DNA of 31,288 bases, from the IMG/VR virus record IMGVR_UViG_3300028168_000239, positions 1 through 31,288 of that record. The stretch is one strand, 5' to 3'. The translations under genes were made by a program, and so were the position numbers. Of the stretch, positions 22,469-30,238 are shown piece after piece. This DNA comes from a virus. Within the stretch, counting starts at the first letter, position 1, and each line of letters opens with the position of its first letter. Under the pieces are notes generated by a model. It ran no database searches. It was given only the letters and a program-made list of their open reading frames with translations, and was not told the origin of the DNA.

Positions 22469-22746
22469 CTCTATTTCTCCTTGATTTTTACTAAAACATT
22501 AATTTATATAACCATTCTACAAGGCAAGTAAAAACTGTAATTGTTTACCAGTTTAAATCTAAGTTTCTATGGATATCAGTTTTAACTCACTTTTTATAGG
22601 GTGGTATTATACTCTTCATGAAATCCTTGTTTTCTCATTAAAATGCTTGTTCAACGCCATGCACTAAGGTATACGTTATCGCATGGTTATTACTATGAAA
22701 TATCTTGCATATCACTGACATTCACATCTATTAGTGACACCACCGT
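22469..22746. other. Non-coding gap between replication and regulator genes
   Basis: No convincing gene on either strand. It holds an inverted repeat CCATGC (22657-22662) / GCATGG (22681-22686), a TCACT/AGTGA dyad near 22715-22737, and on the minus strand the presumed promoter of the late-regulator gene. Location after a replisome-organizer-like gene is compatible with a replication origin, but no iterated binding sites were seen. Confidence 0.4.
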
Positions 22747-23538
22747 TTATGAATTCAGTAGCGCATTGAATAGTTCTTCTAAAGATGTGTTAATATGTTG
22801 TTTTGTTAAGATTTCTAAATTATTGGTTATTGACGTTTCAAAAAATTTATAACGATCATCAATCTTCGTATTTGATCTTGATGCATAATTGCACAAGTAC
22901 CTAACTGCCCTATATAACAAATCCCCATCATAACTATGTAGTAGGTCTTCAAAGAGTTCATTATATTTATAAATGTCTAAAGAGTACTCATTAATATAAC
23001 GGTATTCAATTAAACAACTCGTGAGGTAATGTTTTTTAGGCGCATGTTCATTGATGTCTTTAATCCTTCGCTCTTGAATCTTTTGTTTCTTTGGTTTCTT
23101 CTGTTGGTCTTTTTTTACTTCTTCAATGATTTCATTGTGAGTTTCTGGTTCACCTATTAACCAATACTTCGATAAATCTTGATTTTTACGACTTCTTGTC
23201 GCTACTAGGAACCTCTTTTGGATGCCTTTGGAAGTAATGATTTTTTGATTCAACAAATCCTTATCAATTAAATCAATGTAAGCTAAATATAAAATGATTT
23301 CTTGTAGTTTATTTTTTCCATTGATGTATTTTCCACCAATACCATTAAGAAGAATATAAGATAGATCAGTTGTGGATGCTTCCAGGTAATATCCATTCAT
23401 AAAAACATTGGTGAGTACAAGCAAATAAGACATAAATCCAAGCGGTCCATAACGATGCATCAGTTTAATGATTTTTGCATCACTAAAGATATTGACATCT
23501 AGATTGAAGAAATCTAATCCTAGACTACTTTTTGACAT
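22747..23538 (-). CDS. Replisome organizer-like protein (DUF4373/Lin1244-Lin1753 type)
   Basis: 263 aa. The N-terminal domain (GLDFFNLDVNIFSDAKIIKLM, RYGPLGFMSYLLVLTNVFMNGYYLEAS) is the DUF4373-type winged helix of phage replication initiators. A Lys-rich linker (about 139-170) leads to a C-terminal domain (YNELFEDLLHSYD, YRAVRYLCNYA) that resembles primosome/DnaD-like regions. It would bind the phage origin and recruit host helicase. It is the only replication gene in the window. It overlaps the excisionase-like gene by 14 nt. Confidence 0.8.
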   Translation of the reverse strand: MSKSSLGLDFFNLDVNIFSDAKIIKLMHRYGPLGFMSYLLVLTNVFMNGYYLEASTTDLSYILLNGIGGKYINGKNKLQEIILYLAYIDLIDKDLLNQKIITSKGIQKRFLVATRSRKNQDLSKYWLIGEPETHNEIIEEVKKDQQKKPKKQKIQERRIKDINEHAPKKHYLTSCLIEYRYINEYSLDIYKYNELFEDLLHSYDGDLLYRAVRYLCNYASRSNTKIDDRYKFFETSITNNLEILTKQHINTSLEELFNALLNS

Positions 23539-23731
23539 AACGTGGGTACTCCACTTCTGATAGTTGTTTTAAGAAATCATCAATTTGTTTTTTTGAGAAA
23601 CGCCATTTATTAGCAATTTTGACTCCTTTAAGTTTCCCTATACTAATGTAGGTGTAAATTGTTCTTGGTGTGACACGTAAACTAATAGCAACCTCATTAA
23701 TTGTATAATGCGTGATATCTTCTTTTATCAT
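23525..23731 (-). CDS. Excisionase-family HTH protein
   Basis: 68 aa. A single MerR/excisionase-type winged helix: YTINEVAISLRVTPRTIYTYIS (9-30), then KLKGVKIANKWRFSKKQIDDFL (33-54). Such proteins bend DNA in excision complexes or act as small regulators. It overlaps the tyrosine recombinase gene by 4 nt (ATGA), so the pair could be an integrase with its directionality factor. The transcription order (integrase before this gene) fits co-expression. Confidence 0.8.
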   Translation of the reverse strand: MIKEDITHYTINEVAISLRVTPRTIYTYISIGKLKGVKIANKWRFSKKQIDDFLKQLSEVEYPRYVKK

Positions 23732-24675
23732 TTGTTTTCCTCCTCTTCATTAAACAGGTAATTATTGATGCGAAACTCTGAATCATCGTTAATGCGGTTA
23801 ATGTTATGTGCATAAATAAGTGTCGTTTCGATATTTTTGTGCCTTAGTAATTGTTGAGTGGATTCTAGTGTTCCACCAGCTTGTAGATTTAAATAAGCCG
23901 TTGTATGTCTTAAAGAATGTGGTGTATGTTTTGCATTATAGATACCAGCATTTTTCATCAGAATCGTAATGGATCTTCTTAATGCATTCGATGATAATTG
24001 CTGGCAACTTGATGTTTCTCCATGAGTTACAAACAAATACCTGGAATTATCTCTTCTACGGTTTAGATAATCATTTAAAGCATCGGTCACTTCTGTAGAT
24101 AACTTTACAAATGTATCTGCGCCATCTTTTCCTTTACCGTGAACATATAGAATCGAAAACTTAAATAGCTTTGATAAGTCTGCTTTAGTCGCTCTTACAA
24201 CTTCGATGGAACGAACACCTGTAATAATCATCAAAAGAATAATAGCATAATTACGATAGCCTCTAATATCGGTTTTACTTTGCTTGGCCACTTCAATCAG
24301 TTTAAGGGCTTGTTCTTTATTGAGTGGTTCTTTCTTGTAATTACGATCAATCTTTGCGCCTTTTATTTTCTCTGCAATATTAAACTGATAGACATCCTCA
24401 AATTCAAACTGTCTTTGATTGACTTTTAACCATTGATAAAAATTACGAATGACTACGATTTGTTTTTGAATCGTATTAGCTCTTAATCCTTCTTCCCACA
24501 TTTGTTCTCTGTAATCAATGATGTCAGAACGCTTAGCGTATTGGATGTTATGTCTTTTTAAATAGCGAACGTAACGTAACAGCAAAGCCTTATAGCTATT
24601 GACACTATTCTTCTTAATATCTAGGTTTTCACAAAACAGTTCGATCAACGGTTCTAAAGGATGGGCTTTAATCAT
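23728..24675 (-). CDS. Tyrosine recombinase / integrase (XerC/D-like)
   Basis: 315 aa from the ATG at 24675 (GAGGA 8 nt upstream; a TTG 5 codons earlier is less likely). The N-terminal SAM-like core-binding domain covers about residues 5-105. The catalytic domain has R155 (ITGVRSIEVV), the Lys of HGKGKD (about 181), H253 and R256 (HSLRHT), H279 (LLRHKNIETT) and the nucleophile Y288 (LIYAH), so all active residues are present. There is no arm-binding domain of the lambda type, which makes it Xer-like. It may integrate, resolve or circularise the phage genome, although serine recombinases are also present. Confidence 0.9.
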   Translation of the reverse strand: MIKAHPLEPLIELFCENLDIKKNSVNSYKALLLRYVRYLKRHNIQYAKRSDIIDYREQMWEEGLRANTIQKQIVVIRNFYQWLKVNQRQFEFEDVYQFNIAEKIKGAKIDRNYKKEPLNKEQALKLIEVAKQSKTDIRGYRNYAIILLMIITGVRSIEVVRATKADLSKLFKFSILYVHGKGKDGADTFVKLSTEVTDALNDYLNRRRDNSRYLFVTHGETSSCQQLSSNALRRSITILMKNAGIYNAKHTPHSLRHTTAYLNLQAGGTLESTQQLLRHKNIETTLIYAHNINRINDDSEFRINNYLFNEEEENK

Positions 24676-24937
24676 GTAATTGGTCCTCAAGATATTTTTC
24701 TTCTAAATTGTACAAATCTTGTAGTTCAATTGATAATAAGGTCGCTAACTTATACGCAGTCTTTAAGGATAACCGTTGTCCCTTTCTACCGTTTTCAATC
24801 ATTTCATAATAATTTCTGCTCATTTCAATCATCTCAGACACTTGTAACATCGTGTATTGATTTTTTTTCCTGAAATCATACAAATATTTTCTTTGCGTTG
24901 AACTGTGGTGAAATGCTTTTATCTTTTCTTTATCCAT
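24668..24937 (-). CDS. XRE-family helix-turn-helix regulator
   Basis: 89 aa. A small Cro/CI-type domain: the helix-turn-helix spans about residues 28-52 (YTMLQVSEMIEMSRNYYEMIENGRKG), followed by LSLKTAYKLATLL. It is the first gene of the leftward early operon and faces the repressor gene across the control region, so it is the probable Cro counterpart or an early regulator. The ribosome site is GGGAAGTGAAG. It overlaps the recombinase gene by 8 nt. Confidence 0.85.
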   Translation of the reverse strand: MDKEKIKAFHHSSTQRKYLYDFRKKNQYTMLQVSEMIEMSRNYYEMIENGRKGQRLSLKTAYKLATLLSIELQDLYNLEEKYLEDQLHD

Positions 24938-24980
24938 TTATCTTTTACTTCACTTCCCTTTACTTTATAGATTTTTAGCT

Positions 24981-25000
24981 TCAAAATTGGCCGATTTTGA
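24981..25000. promoter_or_regulatory. Operator-like dyad
   Basis: A perfect 7-bp inverted repeat, TCAAAAT and ATTTTGA, around TGGCCG, 44 nt upstream of the XRE gene start. Symmetric sites of this size in front of a Cro/CI-type gene are typical repressor operators. Confidence 0.5.
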
Positions 25001-25016
25001 TAGGTGTAACAAACAC

Positions 25017-25038
25017 AAAAAGTTGATTTTCATCAACT
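25017..25038 (-). terminator. Leader hairpin with U-run (attenuator-like)
   Basis: On the minus strand AGTTGAT (25038-25032), a GAAA tetraloop, ATCAACT (25027-25021), then UUUUUG. It lies between the leftward promoter and the first early gene and would act as a transcription attenuator; its arms also repeat the GTTGAT half-site of the promoter dyad. Confidence 0.6.
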
Positions 25039-25083
25039 CGTTCTTAGCGATTGGGAATTGTTTACGCCATATCAAACTTATTG

Positions 25084-25120
25084 TTGATGATATATAAACA
25101 CCATCAAACACAACCTTGAA
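25084..25120 (-). promoter_or_regulatory. Leftward early promoter with overlapping operator
   Basis: Minus strand: TTCAAG (25120-25115), 18 nt, TATATA (25096-25091). The -10 lies inside a dyad TTGATG (25084-25089) / CATCAA (25102-25107), so a bound repressor would block it. Confidence 0.5.
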
Positions 25121-25155
25121 CACAGTATGTGACATTCCACACACGGGACGTATTT

Positions 25156-25184
25156 TTGGTGAAAATCGTCTTGGTGAAATATCG
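25156..25184 (+). repeat. Two direct TTGGTGAAA repeats
   Basis: TTGGTGAAAATCG (25156-25168) and TTGGTGAAATATCG (25171-25184) stand 15 bp apart. The 13-mer recurs exactly at 26332-26344 and its inverse core (TTTTCACCAA) at 26482-26491, covering the start of the first serine recombinase. They may be binding sites for the repressor or a recombinase. Confidence 0.5.
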
Positions 25185-25527
25185 AAGTATTTTATAAGTT
25201 TGATTGGATTTCTCCAACCTCATAGCACGAGCATGACTCTTTGCATAAGCCAATTCTATCAATACATTTATAATTTTCTTCGAGAAAATATTTATCCCAA
25301 AATCATGCTACATATGGCAAAGTGCAGTCAACATGGTTTCGACCTATAAATTTTACAATTTTCATAACTATGCATATGCAATTCATAAGAACAACCTATT
25401 CTATTCACTGCGAATTTGTTACATGATGAATTTGATAAATTTAAAATAAATAGCTTTTTTCAATCCATATGTAATGATTATTAAATTATTTGAGAAATAT
25501 TATTAGCTAAATCATTAATATTTAATG

Positions 25528-25533
25528 TATAAT
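25528..25533 (+). promoter_or_regulatory. Repressor gene -10 box
   Basis: A perfect TATAAT 35 nt before the repressor start, in a very AT-rich tract; the -35 position is poor, which would allow a weak or self-regulated promoter. Confidence 0.5.
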
Positions 25534-25567
25534 ATTTTTATCTTTGCCATCTAAGGGAGGTAAAATA

Positions 25568-26314
25568 ATGAAAAATAAATATCCTAAAATCGGAAGACTA
25601 ATGAGAGAAAGAGCTGGTTATACCCAAAGTTACTTAGCTACACTACTAGAAAATGAATATAGTGTCTCATCGATCCGTAATTATGAGATTGGAGAGCGAG
25701 ACGCTCCCGTATCTTATCTACTAGATTTATCAAACTTGTATCGCTGTACATTACCTGATTTGTTTGATGAAGAAAAAAGATATTATATGTATTCAAATAT
25801 TGATATGCTGAACTATTCTTATATAAATCATGAATCAAAGATTGAAAAGCCGGATATCAAATTTGCCTATAGTTATGATCGTAATATTCATACAGATAAA
25901 TACTATTATCTTTACTATCTACTTACAGCAGATGATGTAACTCTAAACCTTCCTATAGGAACGCGCTTGCTTGTTCAAATGAAAGGCAAAGAAATGATTG
26001 ATGTGAATTACAATGAAAGAATATATTTAATCTCCGTCGATAAAGAAACGCATCCTGATTATGACCAAGAGAAATATTTCCATAGCAATCCGCACTTCAA
26101 AACAACTGAAACAAAACAATTTTTCACTAAAGCAAAGCTTGTTAAAGACCTACCAAACAAAACCGTCATGTATTATGATGGTAAAATAGTACGCTGTATG
26201 AACTATCGAAAATTTAAAAATATGATTGATGGTGTTGTACACAAATATATTTTTGATGAAAATATTGATGAATTTGCATTAATGCCATCTAAGGATGGTT
26301 TTATTCTTCAATAA
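25568..26314 (+). CDS. cI-like phage repressor (XRE N-terminus)
   Basis: 248 aa from the ATG at 25568, with AAGGGAGGT 8 nt upstream; an upstream TTG in frame overlaps that site. The N-terminal helix-turn-helix covers about residues 6-62 (GRLMRERAGYTQSYLATLL, SSIRNYEIGERDAP, then LSNLYRCTLPDLF). The C-terminal 150 residues include a strand-rich part (LPIGTRLLVQMKGKEMIDVN) recalling the LexA/S24 fold, but no convincing Ser-Lys catalytic pair is seen, so self-cleavage is doubtful. It is divergent from the early operon, as a lysogeny repressor would be, and ends at a strong terminator. Confidence 0.8.
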   Translation: MKNKYPKIGRLMRERAGYTQSYLATLLENEYSVSSIRNYEIGERDAPVSYLLDLSNLYRCTLPDLFDEEKRYYMYSNIDMLNYSYINHESKIEKPDIKFAYSYDRNIHTDKYYYLYYLLTADDVTLNLPIGTRLLVQMKGKEMIDVNYNERIYLISVDKETHPDYDQEKYFHSNPHFKTTETKQFFTKAKLVKDLPNKTVMYYDGKIVRCMNYRKFKNMIDGVVHKYIFDENIDEFALMPSKDGFILQ

Positions 26315-26331
26315 GCTATGATATACTAACG

Positions 26332-26344
26332 TTGGTGAAAATCG
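26332..26344 (+). repeat. Third copy of TTGGTGAAAATCG
   Basis: Exact copy of the 13-mer at 25156, on the other side of the repressor gene, followed at once by the repressor terminator. Its inverse occurs 140 nt downstream at the recombinase start. Confidence 0.5.
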
Positions 26345-26394
26345 AAAACGGGACATGTTCTCTCTTAATTTAGAGGACATATCTCGTTTTTTTT
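26345..26394 (+). terminator. Rho-independent terminator of the repressor gene
   Basis: A 19-bp stem (26345-26363 with 26372-26390) closed by an 8-nt loop, with three G-U pairs in the + strand transcript, and a run of eight T at the end. It should isolate the recombinase genes from the repressor transcript. Confidence 0.85.
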
Positions 26395-26434
26395 GTATTT
26401 ATTGAAATTGGTCCCTTTAGATTGGACTATAGAC

Positions 26435-26462
26435 TTGATAAATAACTTCTTAGAGGTAATAT
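26435..26462 (+). promoter_or_regulatory. Serine recombinase promoter
   Basis: TTGATA (26435-26440), 16 nt, TAATAT (26457-26462), about 28 nt upstream of the recombinase start. The inverted TTTTCACCAA at 26482-26491 lies between it and the coding region and could be an operator. Confidence 0.55.
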
Positions 26463-26490
26463 ACACAGTAACAAAAGGAGGTTTTCACCA

Positions 26491-28188
26491 ATGAACACAT
26501 ATGTAGAAGTCATTGAACCAAAAATTCAGTATAAAGATGAAAAAACAAATGAAATAAACGTCAAACGAAAAGTCGCAGCTTACGCTCGTGTATCGACTGA
26601 TGAAACTGATCAGTTAAACAGTTATCAAGTCCAAATCAAAGAATTCACAGAACGGATTAAAAACAATCCGGAATGGGAATTCGCAGGCATGTTTTCTGAT
26701 GAAGGCATAACAGGAACTAATATGAAGAAGCGGATTGGCATGCAAAAAATGCTAGATGCTGCGAGAAACGGTGACATTGATATGATTATCACCAAATCAA
26801 TATCACGCCTTGCGAGAAACACAGTAGATATGCTTACCGTGATTAAAGAAATGCGAGAAATCAAAGTTGAGATCTATTTTGAAAAAGAAAACATCAGTAG
26901 TGCTGATCCAAAGATTGATTTCATCTTAACCATCATGTCTTCGATTGCCCAGGAGGAATCCAGAAACATCAGCGAGAATACCAAATGGGGATTTCAAAAA
27001 CGCTTTGCACAAGGTCAATTAATGATGACCACGACCCATTTTTTAGGGTATGACAAAGATGATGAAGGTCAATTAATCATTAACCAGGAACAAGCAATAA
27101 CCGTTAAATACATCTTCAATCAATATTTAAATGGTATGGGTATTAGCAAACTTGCTAAACATTTAACCGAAAAAGGATATAAAAATGGTCGTGGTGTAGT
27201 CGTTTGGTATGCCGATACCGTAAAAGATATTTTACGAAATGAAAAATATGCTGGAGATCTAATGCTTCAAAAAACAGTAACGGTTGATTATCTTTCTCAT
27301 AAAACAATAGCCAATGATGGCCATGCAACAAAATACTATATCAAAGACAATCATGATGCCATCATTGACAGAGAAACTTTTGATATCGTGCAAACGATGA
27401 TTCATGCAAGAGATATCATCTTAGCCAATGATAACAAGGAACGATTCAAGCATCTCGCCCAAAAACCAATCAAAGGCCTTGTCTACTGTAGTAGATGCAA
27501 ACGCATGTACCGTTCTAAAATGCACAACTCAGGTACTACATTTAAAAAAAGCATGCTGAAATGTCATACCGATAGAAACAATCCGCATAACTGTGATAAT
27601 CCTTCTATTCATGAACCATTAGTAGAACGAGCAACTCTTCATCTCATCAAAGAGCTAACCAAGACAGAAGAGATGCAACAATCGCTTTTTGCTTTTATGG
27701 AAAAATCCTTAGAACAAATTAATTCTCATGAACCACTGAAAAAACTCAAAGAAAAAAGCATTGATCTAGCCAATGAACTCAAAAAACACGTCAGAAGCAA
27801 AATTCGTTCAGGAATGTCTGATGAGGAATACGACAGAATCTATATTGAAATCGAAGGTGAACTAGAACAATGTGAAATTGACATCGTAAATCTTAGAAAT
27901 GAAATCAACCGAGAACTACTCACTAGAAGACGCTTATATGCGTTGACAAACTTTATTGAATCCAACTATGAAGATAAACGCATCATCAAGAGTTTCTTTG
28001 GAATGATTCTTGTCGATGGCAAAAATCACCTAAAGTATATCTTAGATGACACGTTTTCAATTATCGATGATTTACATGAAAAAATCGATATTATTAAAAA
28101 ATGCAAGCCTTTCTTAAAGGGCAAATATTATGATGAGGCAACAAGTAATACAGTAACCTATGAGGTAATTAAATATGAAGGACATTAA
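26491..28188 (+). CDS. Large serine recombinase (first of a pair)
   Basis: 565 aa. Resolvase-type catalytic domain (about 25-170) with nucleophile S35 in AAYARVSTDE, TKSISRLARN (101-110) and EGITGTNMKKR (71-81). A recombinase domain follows (about 180-310). The zinc ribbon has Cys at 333, 336, 358 and 368 (CSRCKRMY, LKCHTDRNNPHNC), and then a long coiled coil (about 395-480) that in this family controls direction. It catalyses strand exchange between short attP/attB sites. AAAAGGAGG precedes the ATG. The next gene overlaps it by 14 nt. Being next to the right junction, it is the likely integrase of this prophage. Confidence 0.93.
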   Translation: MNTYVEVIEPKIQYKDEKTNEINVKRKVAAYARVSTDETDQLNSYQVQIKEFTERIKNNPEWEFAGMFSDEGITGTNMKKRIGMQKMLDAARNGDIDMIITKSISRLARNTVDMLTVIKEMREIKVEIYFEKENISSADPKIDFILTIMSSIAQEESRNISENTKWGFQKRFAQGQLMMTTTHFLGYDKDDEGQLIINQEQAITVKYIFNQYLNGMGISKLAKHLTEKGYKNGRGVVVWYADTVKDILRNEKYAGDLMLQKTVTVDYLSHKTIANDGHATKYYIKDNHDAIIDRETFDIVQTMIHARDIILANDNKERFKHLAQKPIKGLVYCSRCKRMYRSKMHNSGTTFKKSMLKCHTDRNNPHNCDNPSIHEPLVERATLHLIKELTKTEEMQQSLFAFMEKSLEQINSHEPLKKLKEKSIDLANELKKHVRSKIRSGMSDEEYDRIYIEIEGELEQCEIDIVNLRNEINRELLTRRRLYALTNFIESNYEDKRIIKSFFGMILVDGKNHLKYILDDTFSIIDDLHEKIDIIKKCKPFLKGKYYDEATSNTVTYEVIKYEGH

Positions 28189-29812
28189 AGTTATTGAATC
28201 CAATCAATCAAGAGGACATAAGCATATTATCAAGCGAGTCGCAGCGTATGCCCGAGTATCCACCAAACAAGAAATGCAAGAATCATCTTTAGATCTTCAA
28301 GTTAGGCATTATGCTAAAGAAATCATATTCAACCCAGATTATATTTTTGCTGGGATTTATTATGACCATGGAAAAAGTGGGACATCAATGATTAAACGAG
28401 ATGGATTACAAGCGTTGTTAAAAAAAGCATATGCTGGACATATTGATCTTGTGTTGGTTAAATCGTTATCACGCTTTGCGAGAAATACGATTGATGCGTT
28501 AAATGTTATTAGGGAAACAAGAAAACTAGGCGTAGAGTTCTTCTTTGAAAAAGAAAACCTATATTCATCAGATAGTACCATTGATATGATTCTAACCATG
28601 ATGGCAGGACTTGCTGAAGCTGAGTCTCAACAAATATCATCGAATATACGCTGGGGACACCGTAGTCGTGCAAAAAATGGAAAAGTTCATATATACCCTA
28701 CATTTGGATACGACATCACCAAAGATAGAAAATTCGTTATTAATGAAACTCAAGCAAAAGCTGTTCGAAGTATCTATCAAATGTATCTTGAAGGTAAAAA
28801 AATAAATGAAATACTTATTTATTTACAATACCAGGGTTTTAAAACAAGTAAGGATAAGAGATTCGATAATTCTCAACAAATACGAAATATCTTATGCAAT
28901 GAAAAATACATTGGTAAAGTAACCTATGGTAAAAGCTTTACTAAAATCGATGGACGAGAAAAAAAGGTTGTTATCAACAATGGAGAACAACCAAAATACA
29001 TTATTAATAATCACCATGAACCTATCATTGATATAGAAACCTATAATAAAGTCCAATCAATGTTTAAACAGCAAAAAGAAAAAAGGGCAAAGACTCAAAA
29101 AGCAGACTACAGTAATTATGAAAAGTTTGCATATTCTGTTCGACACGAAGCTTTCCTGCAACGCAAACAAAAAGGAGTGGTAGATGATGAAGGTAGTGAA
29201 CCTACACCTTATTTCTGTAAATCACAGGTACCCGGTTTTTATGTCAAACACGCATCGAAGGTCCTCTTCCGTTCTTTAAACGCACTGTCGCGAAAATTTG
29301 ACCGTATAGAAGCATTATTTGACGCCCAGGTTGATGATATACTCTCTAAACAGAAACTGTCAAAGAAACTAAGTAAACAAGAAAAAATACTTGAAGATTA
29401 TACGAGACAATATTATAAGTTGGAACGTAAAACATCAAAAGATAAAAAGGATCGAATGATGCTTTATGAGTTAGAAACGCTTATCATTCAGGAAAGTATG
29501 AATTATACGGTATTAGAAGATGAGTATAACTCTATTGAAGAACATTTTAGCCATGCACAAAACATAAAAAAACATATCAAAGAACTCAAATATCCAACTG
29601 AAGCTTTAACGCCAGAGAACGTAAATGATATCTTTGAAGGGTTCCTCATTGAAGATTATGGTAGATACATTGCATTCATTAATATATCTAATAAAGAACT
29701 CACTCCAGAAGCAATGAAAAATGCAGTAACGAATCCGCCACTGCACACAGGTGCTTATAAATCCACTGGTCGACATGATGCAGAAATAAAGTGGAGCATC
29801 ATTCTAATGTAA
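28175..29812 (+). CDS. Large serine recombinase (second of a pair, no zinc ribbon)
   Basis: 545 aa. The catalytic domain is intact: S29 in AAYARVSTKQ, KSLSRFARNT, and HGKSGTSMIKRDG. The recombinase domain is present (about 175-300), but the paired cysteines of the zinc ribbon are missing; only isolated Cys occur (LCNEK, YFCKSQ). A coiled coil (about 390-470) follows. Its ATG lies inside the end of the first recombinase gene (14-nt overlap, GAGGT upstream), so the two are made together. It may act as a partner subunit, as with the CcrA/CcrB pair of SCC elements, or have a different site preference. It ends 170 nt from the junction with the epimerase gene. Confidence 0.92.
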   Translation: MKDIKVIESNQSRGHKHIIKRVAAYARVSTKQEMQESSLDLQVRHYAKEIIFNPDYIFAGIYYDHGKSGTSMIKRDGLQALLKKAYAGHIDLVLVKSLSRFARNTIDALNVIRETRKLGVEFFFEKENLYSSDSTIDMILTMMAGLAEAESQQISSNIRWGHRSRAKNGKVHIYPTFGYDITKDRKFVINETQAKAVRSIYQMYLEGKKINEILIYLQYQGFKTSKDKRFDNSQQIRNILCNEKYIGKVTYGKSFTKIDGREKKVVINNGEQPKYIINNHHEPIIDIETYNKVQSMFKQQKEKRAKTQKADYSNYEKFAYSVRHEAFLQRKQKGVVDDEGSEPTPYFCKSQVPGFYVKHASKVLFRSLNALSRKFDRIEALFDAQVDDILSKQKLSKKLSKQEKILEDYTRQYYKLERKTSKDKKDRMMLYELETLIIQESMNYTVLEDEYNSIEEHFSHAQNIKKHIKELKYPTEALTPENVNDIFEGFLIEDYGRYIAFINISNKELTPEAMKNAVTNPPLHTGAYKSTGRHDAEIKWSIILM

Positions 29813-29868
29813 ACATAAGAAATAAAAAAGCTTACACGACAAACAATAAAAAAACTCATATTTAAGCT

Positions 29869-29897
29869 AAAGGGTAGGAATTTTTCCTACCCTTTTT
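29869..29897 (+). terminator. Terminator after the recombinase genes
   Basis: AAAGGGTAGGAA (29869-29880), loop TTT, TTCCTACCCTTT (29884-29895), then T to 29897: a perfect 12-bp stem. Because the stem begins with A's it may also work leftwards on transcripts from the interrupted epimerase gene. Confidence 0.85.
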
Positions 29898-29979
29898 GCT
29901 GCATATAAGTAAAAATACATCCTTGATTTCATAACGTTTCATAGCCATGACTATGCAACCGACAGTCCAAACTAATGGG

Positions 29980-30228
29980 TCACCGTGTGCCGGTTTTTCC
30001 AGAAAACAAATAAATCAAATCGCAATCGTATATGTCTTTTGAAAACGAAGTGTAATCCATAAGATTAAAAGTATGATAATTATCCGCGCCATCAAAATGT
30101 ACATCTTGATAGTCATATAGAAGCAAATCAAAACGATTTTGATAAAAATGGTTTATATAATGTATCATATTCCTCGCGATAAAACTATTCGAACCAAGAA
30201 TTGCAATTTTTATTTTTATATTATCCAT
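29980..30228 (-). pseudogene. Sugar-nucleotide epimerase/dehydratase, 5' fragment
   Basis: 82 codons from the ATG at 30228 (GAAGGA upstream), against about 300 for the family. It begins with the Rossmann dinucleotide-binding motif of SDR-type epimerases (IKIAILGSNSFIARNMIHYI) and continues normally to DLIYLFSGKTGT; then one Arg codon and a TGA, read from prophage DNA, end the frame. SGKTGT is a conserved stretch of NAD-dependent epimerases in polysaccharide clusters, where the intact protein continues. The gene is 10 nt after rmlB, in the same operon. The rest should lie beyond the left prophage end. The cut peptide would lack the substrate domain and be inactive. Confidence 0.75.
29982..29994. 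other. Proposed right attachment junction (attR core region)
   Basis: Homology of the interrupted epimerase ends near 29986 and prophage DNA begins. The point falls in a small dyad, ACCG (29982-29985) and CGGT (29991-29994) around TGTGC, a size and symmetry compatible with a serine recombinase core (often a GT or similar central dinucleotide). The matching left site is outside the window, so the exact crossover cannot be fixed. Confidence 0.5.
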
Positions 30229-30238
30229 ATTTTTTCCT

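Larger units (their letters stand above)
24938..25567. promoter_or_regulatory. Divergent control region between early operon and repressor
   Basis: About 630 nt with no convincing gene on either strand. It contains a 20-bp dyad (24981-25000), a GAAA-loop hairpin (25017-25038), a leftward promoter with overlapping dyad (25084-25120), two direct TTGGTGAAA repeats (25156-25184) and the rightward repressor promoter (25528-25533). The part 25190-25500 is AT-rich with no clear element and may be the remains of lost DNA. A frame at 25116-25349 was not accepted as a gene. Confidence 0.7.

Noticed and set aside
25116-25349. 77-codon open frame in the control region
   Set aside because: Starts with TTG, has no ribosome site and no family resemblance; it overlaps promoter and repeat elements.
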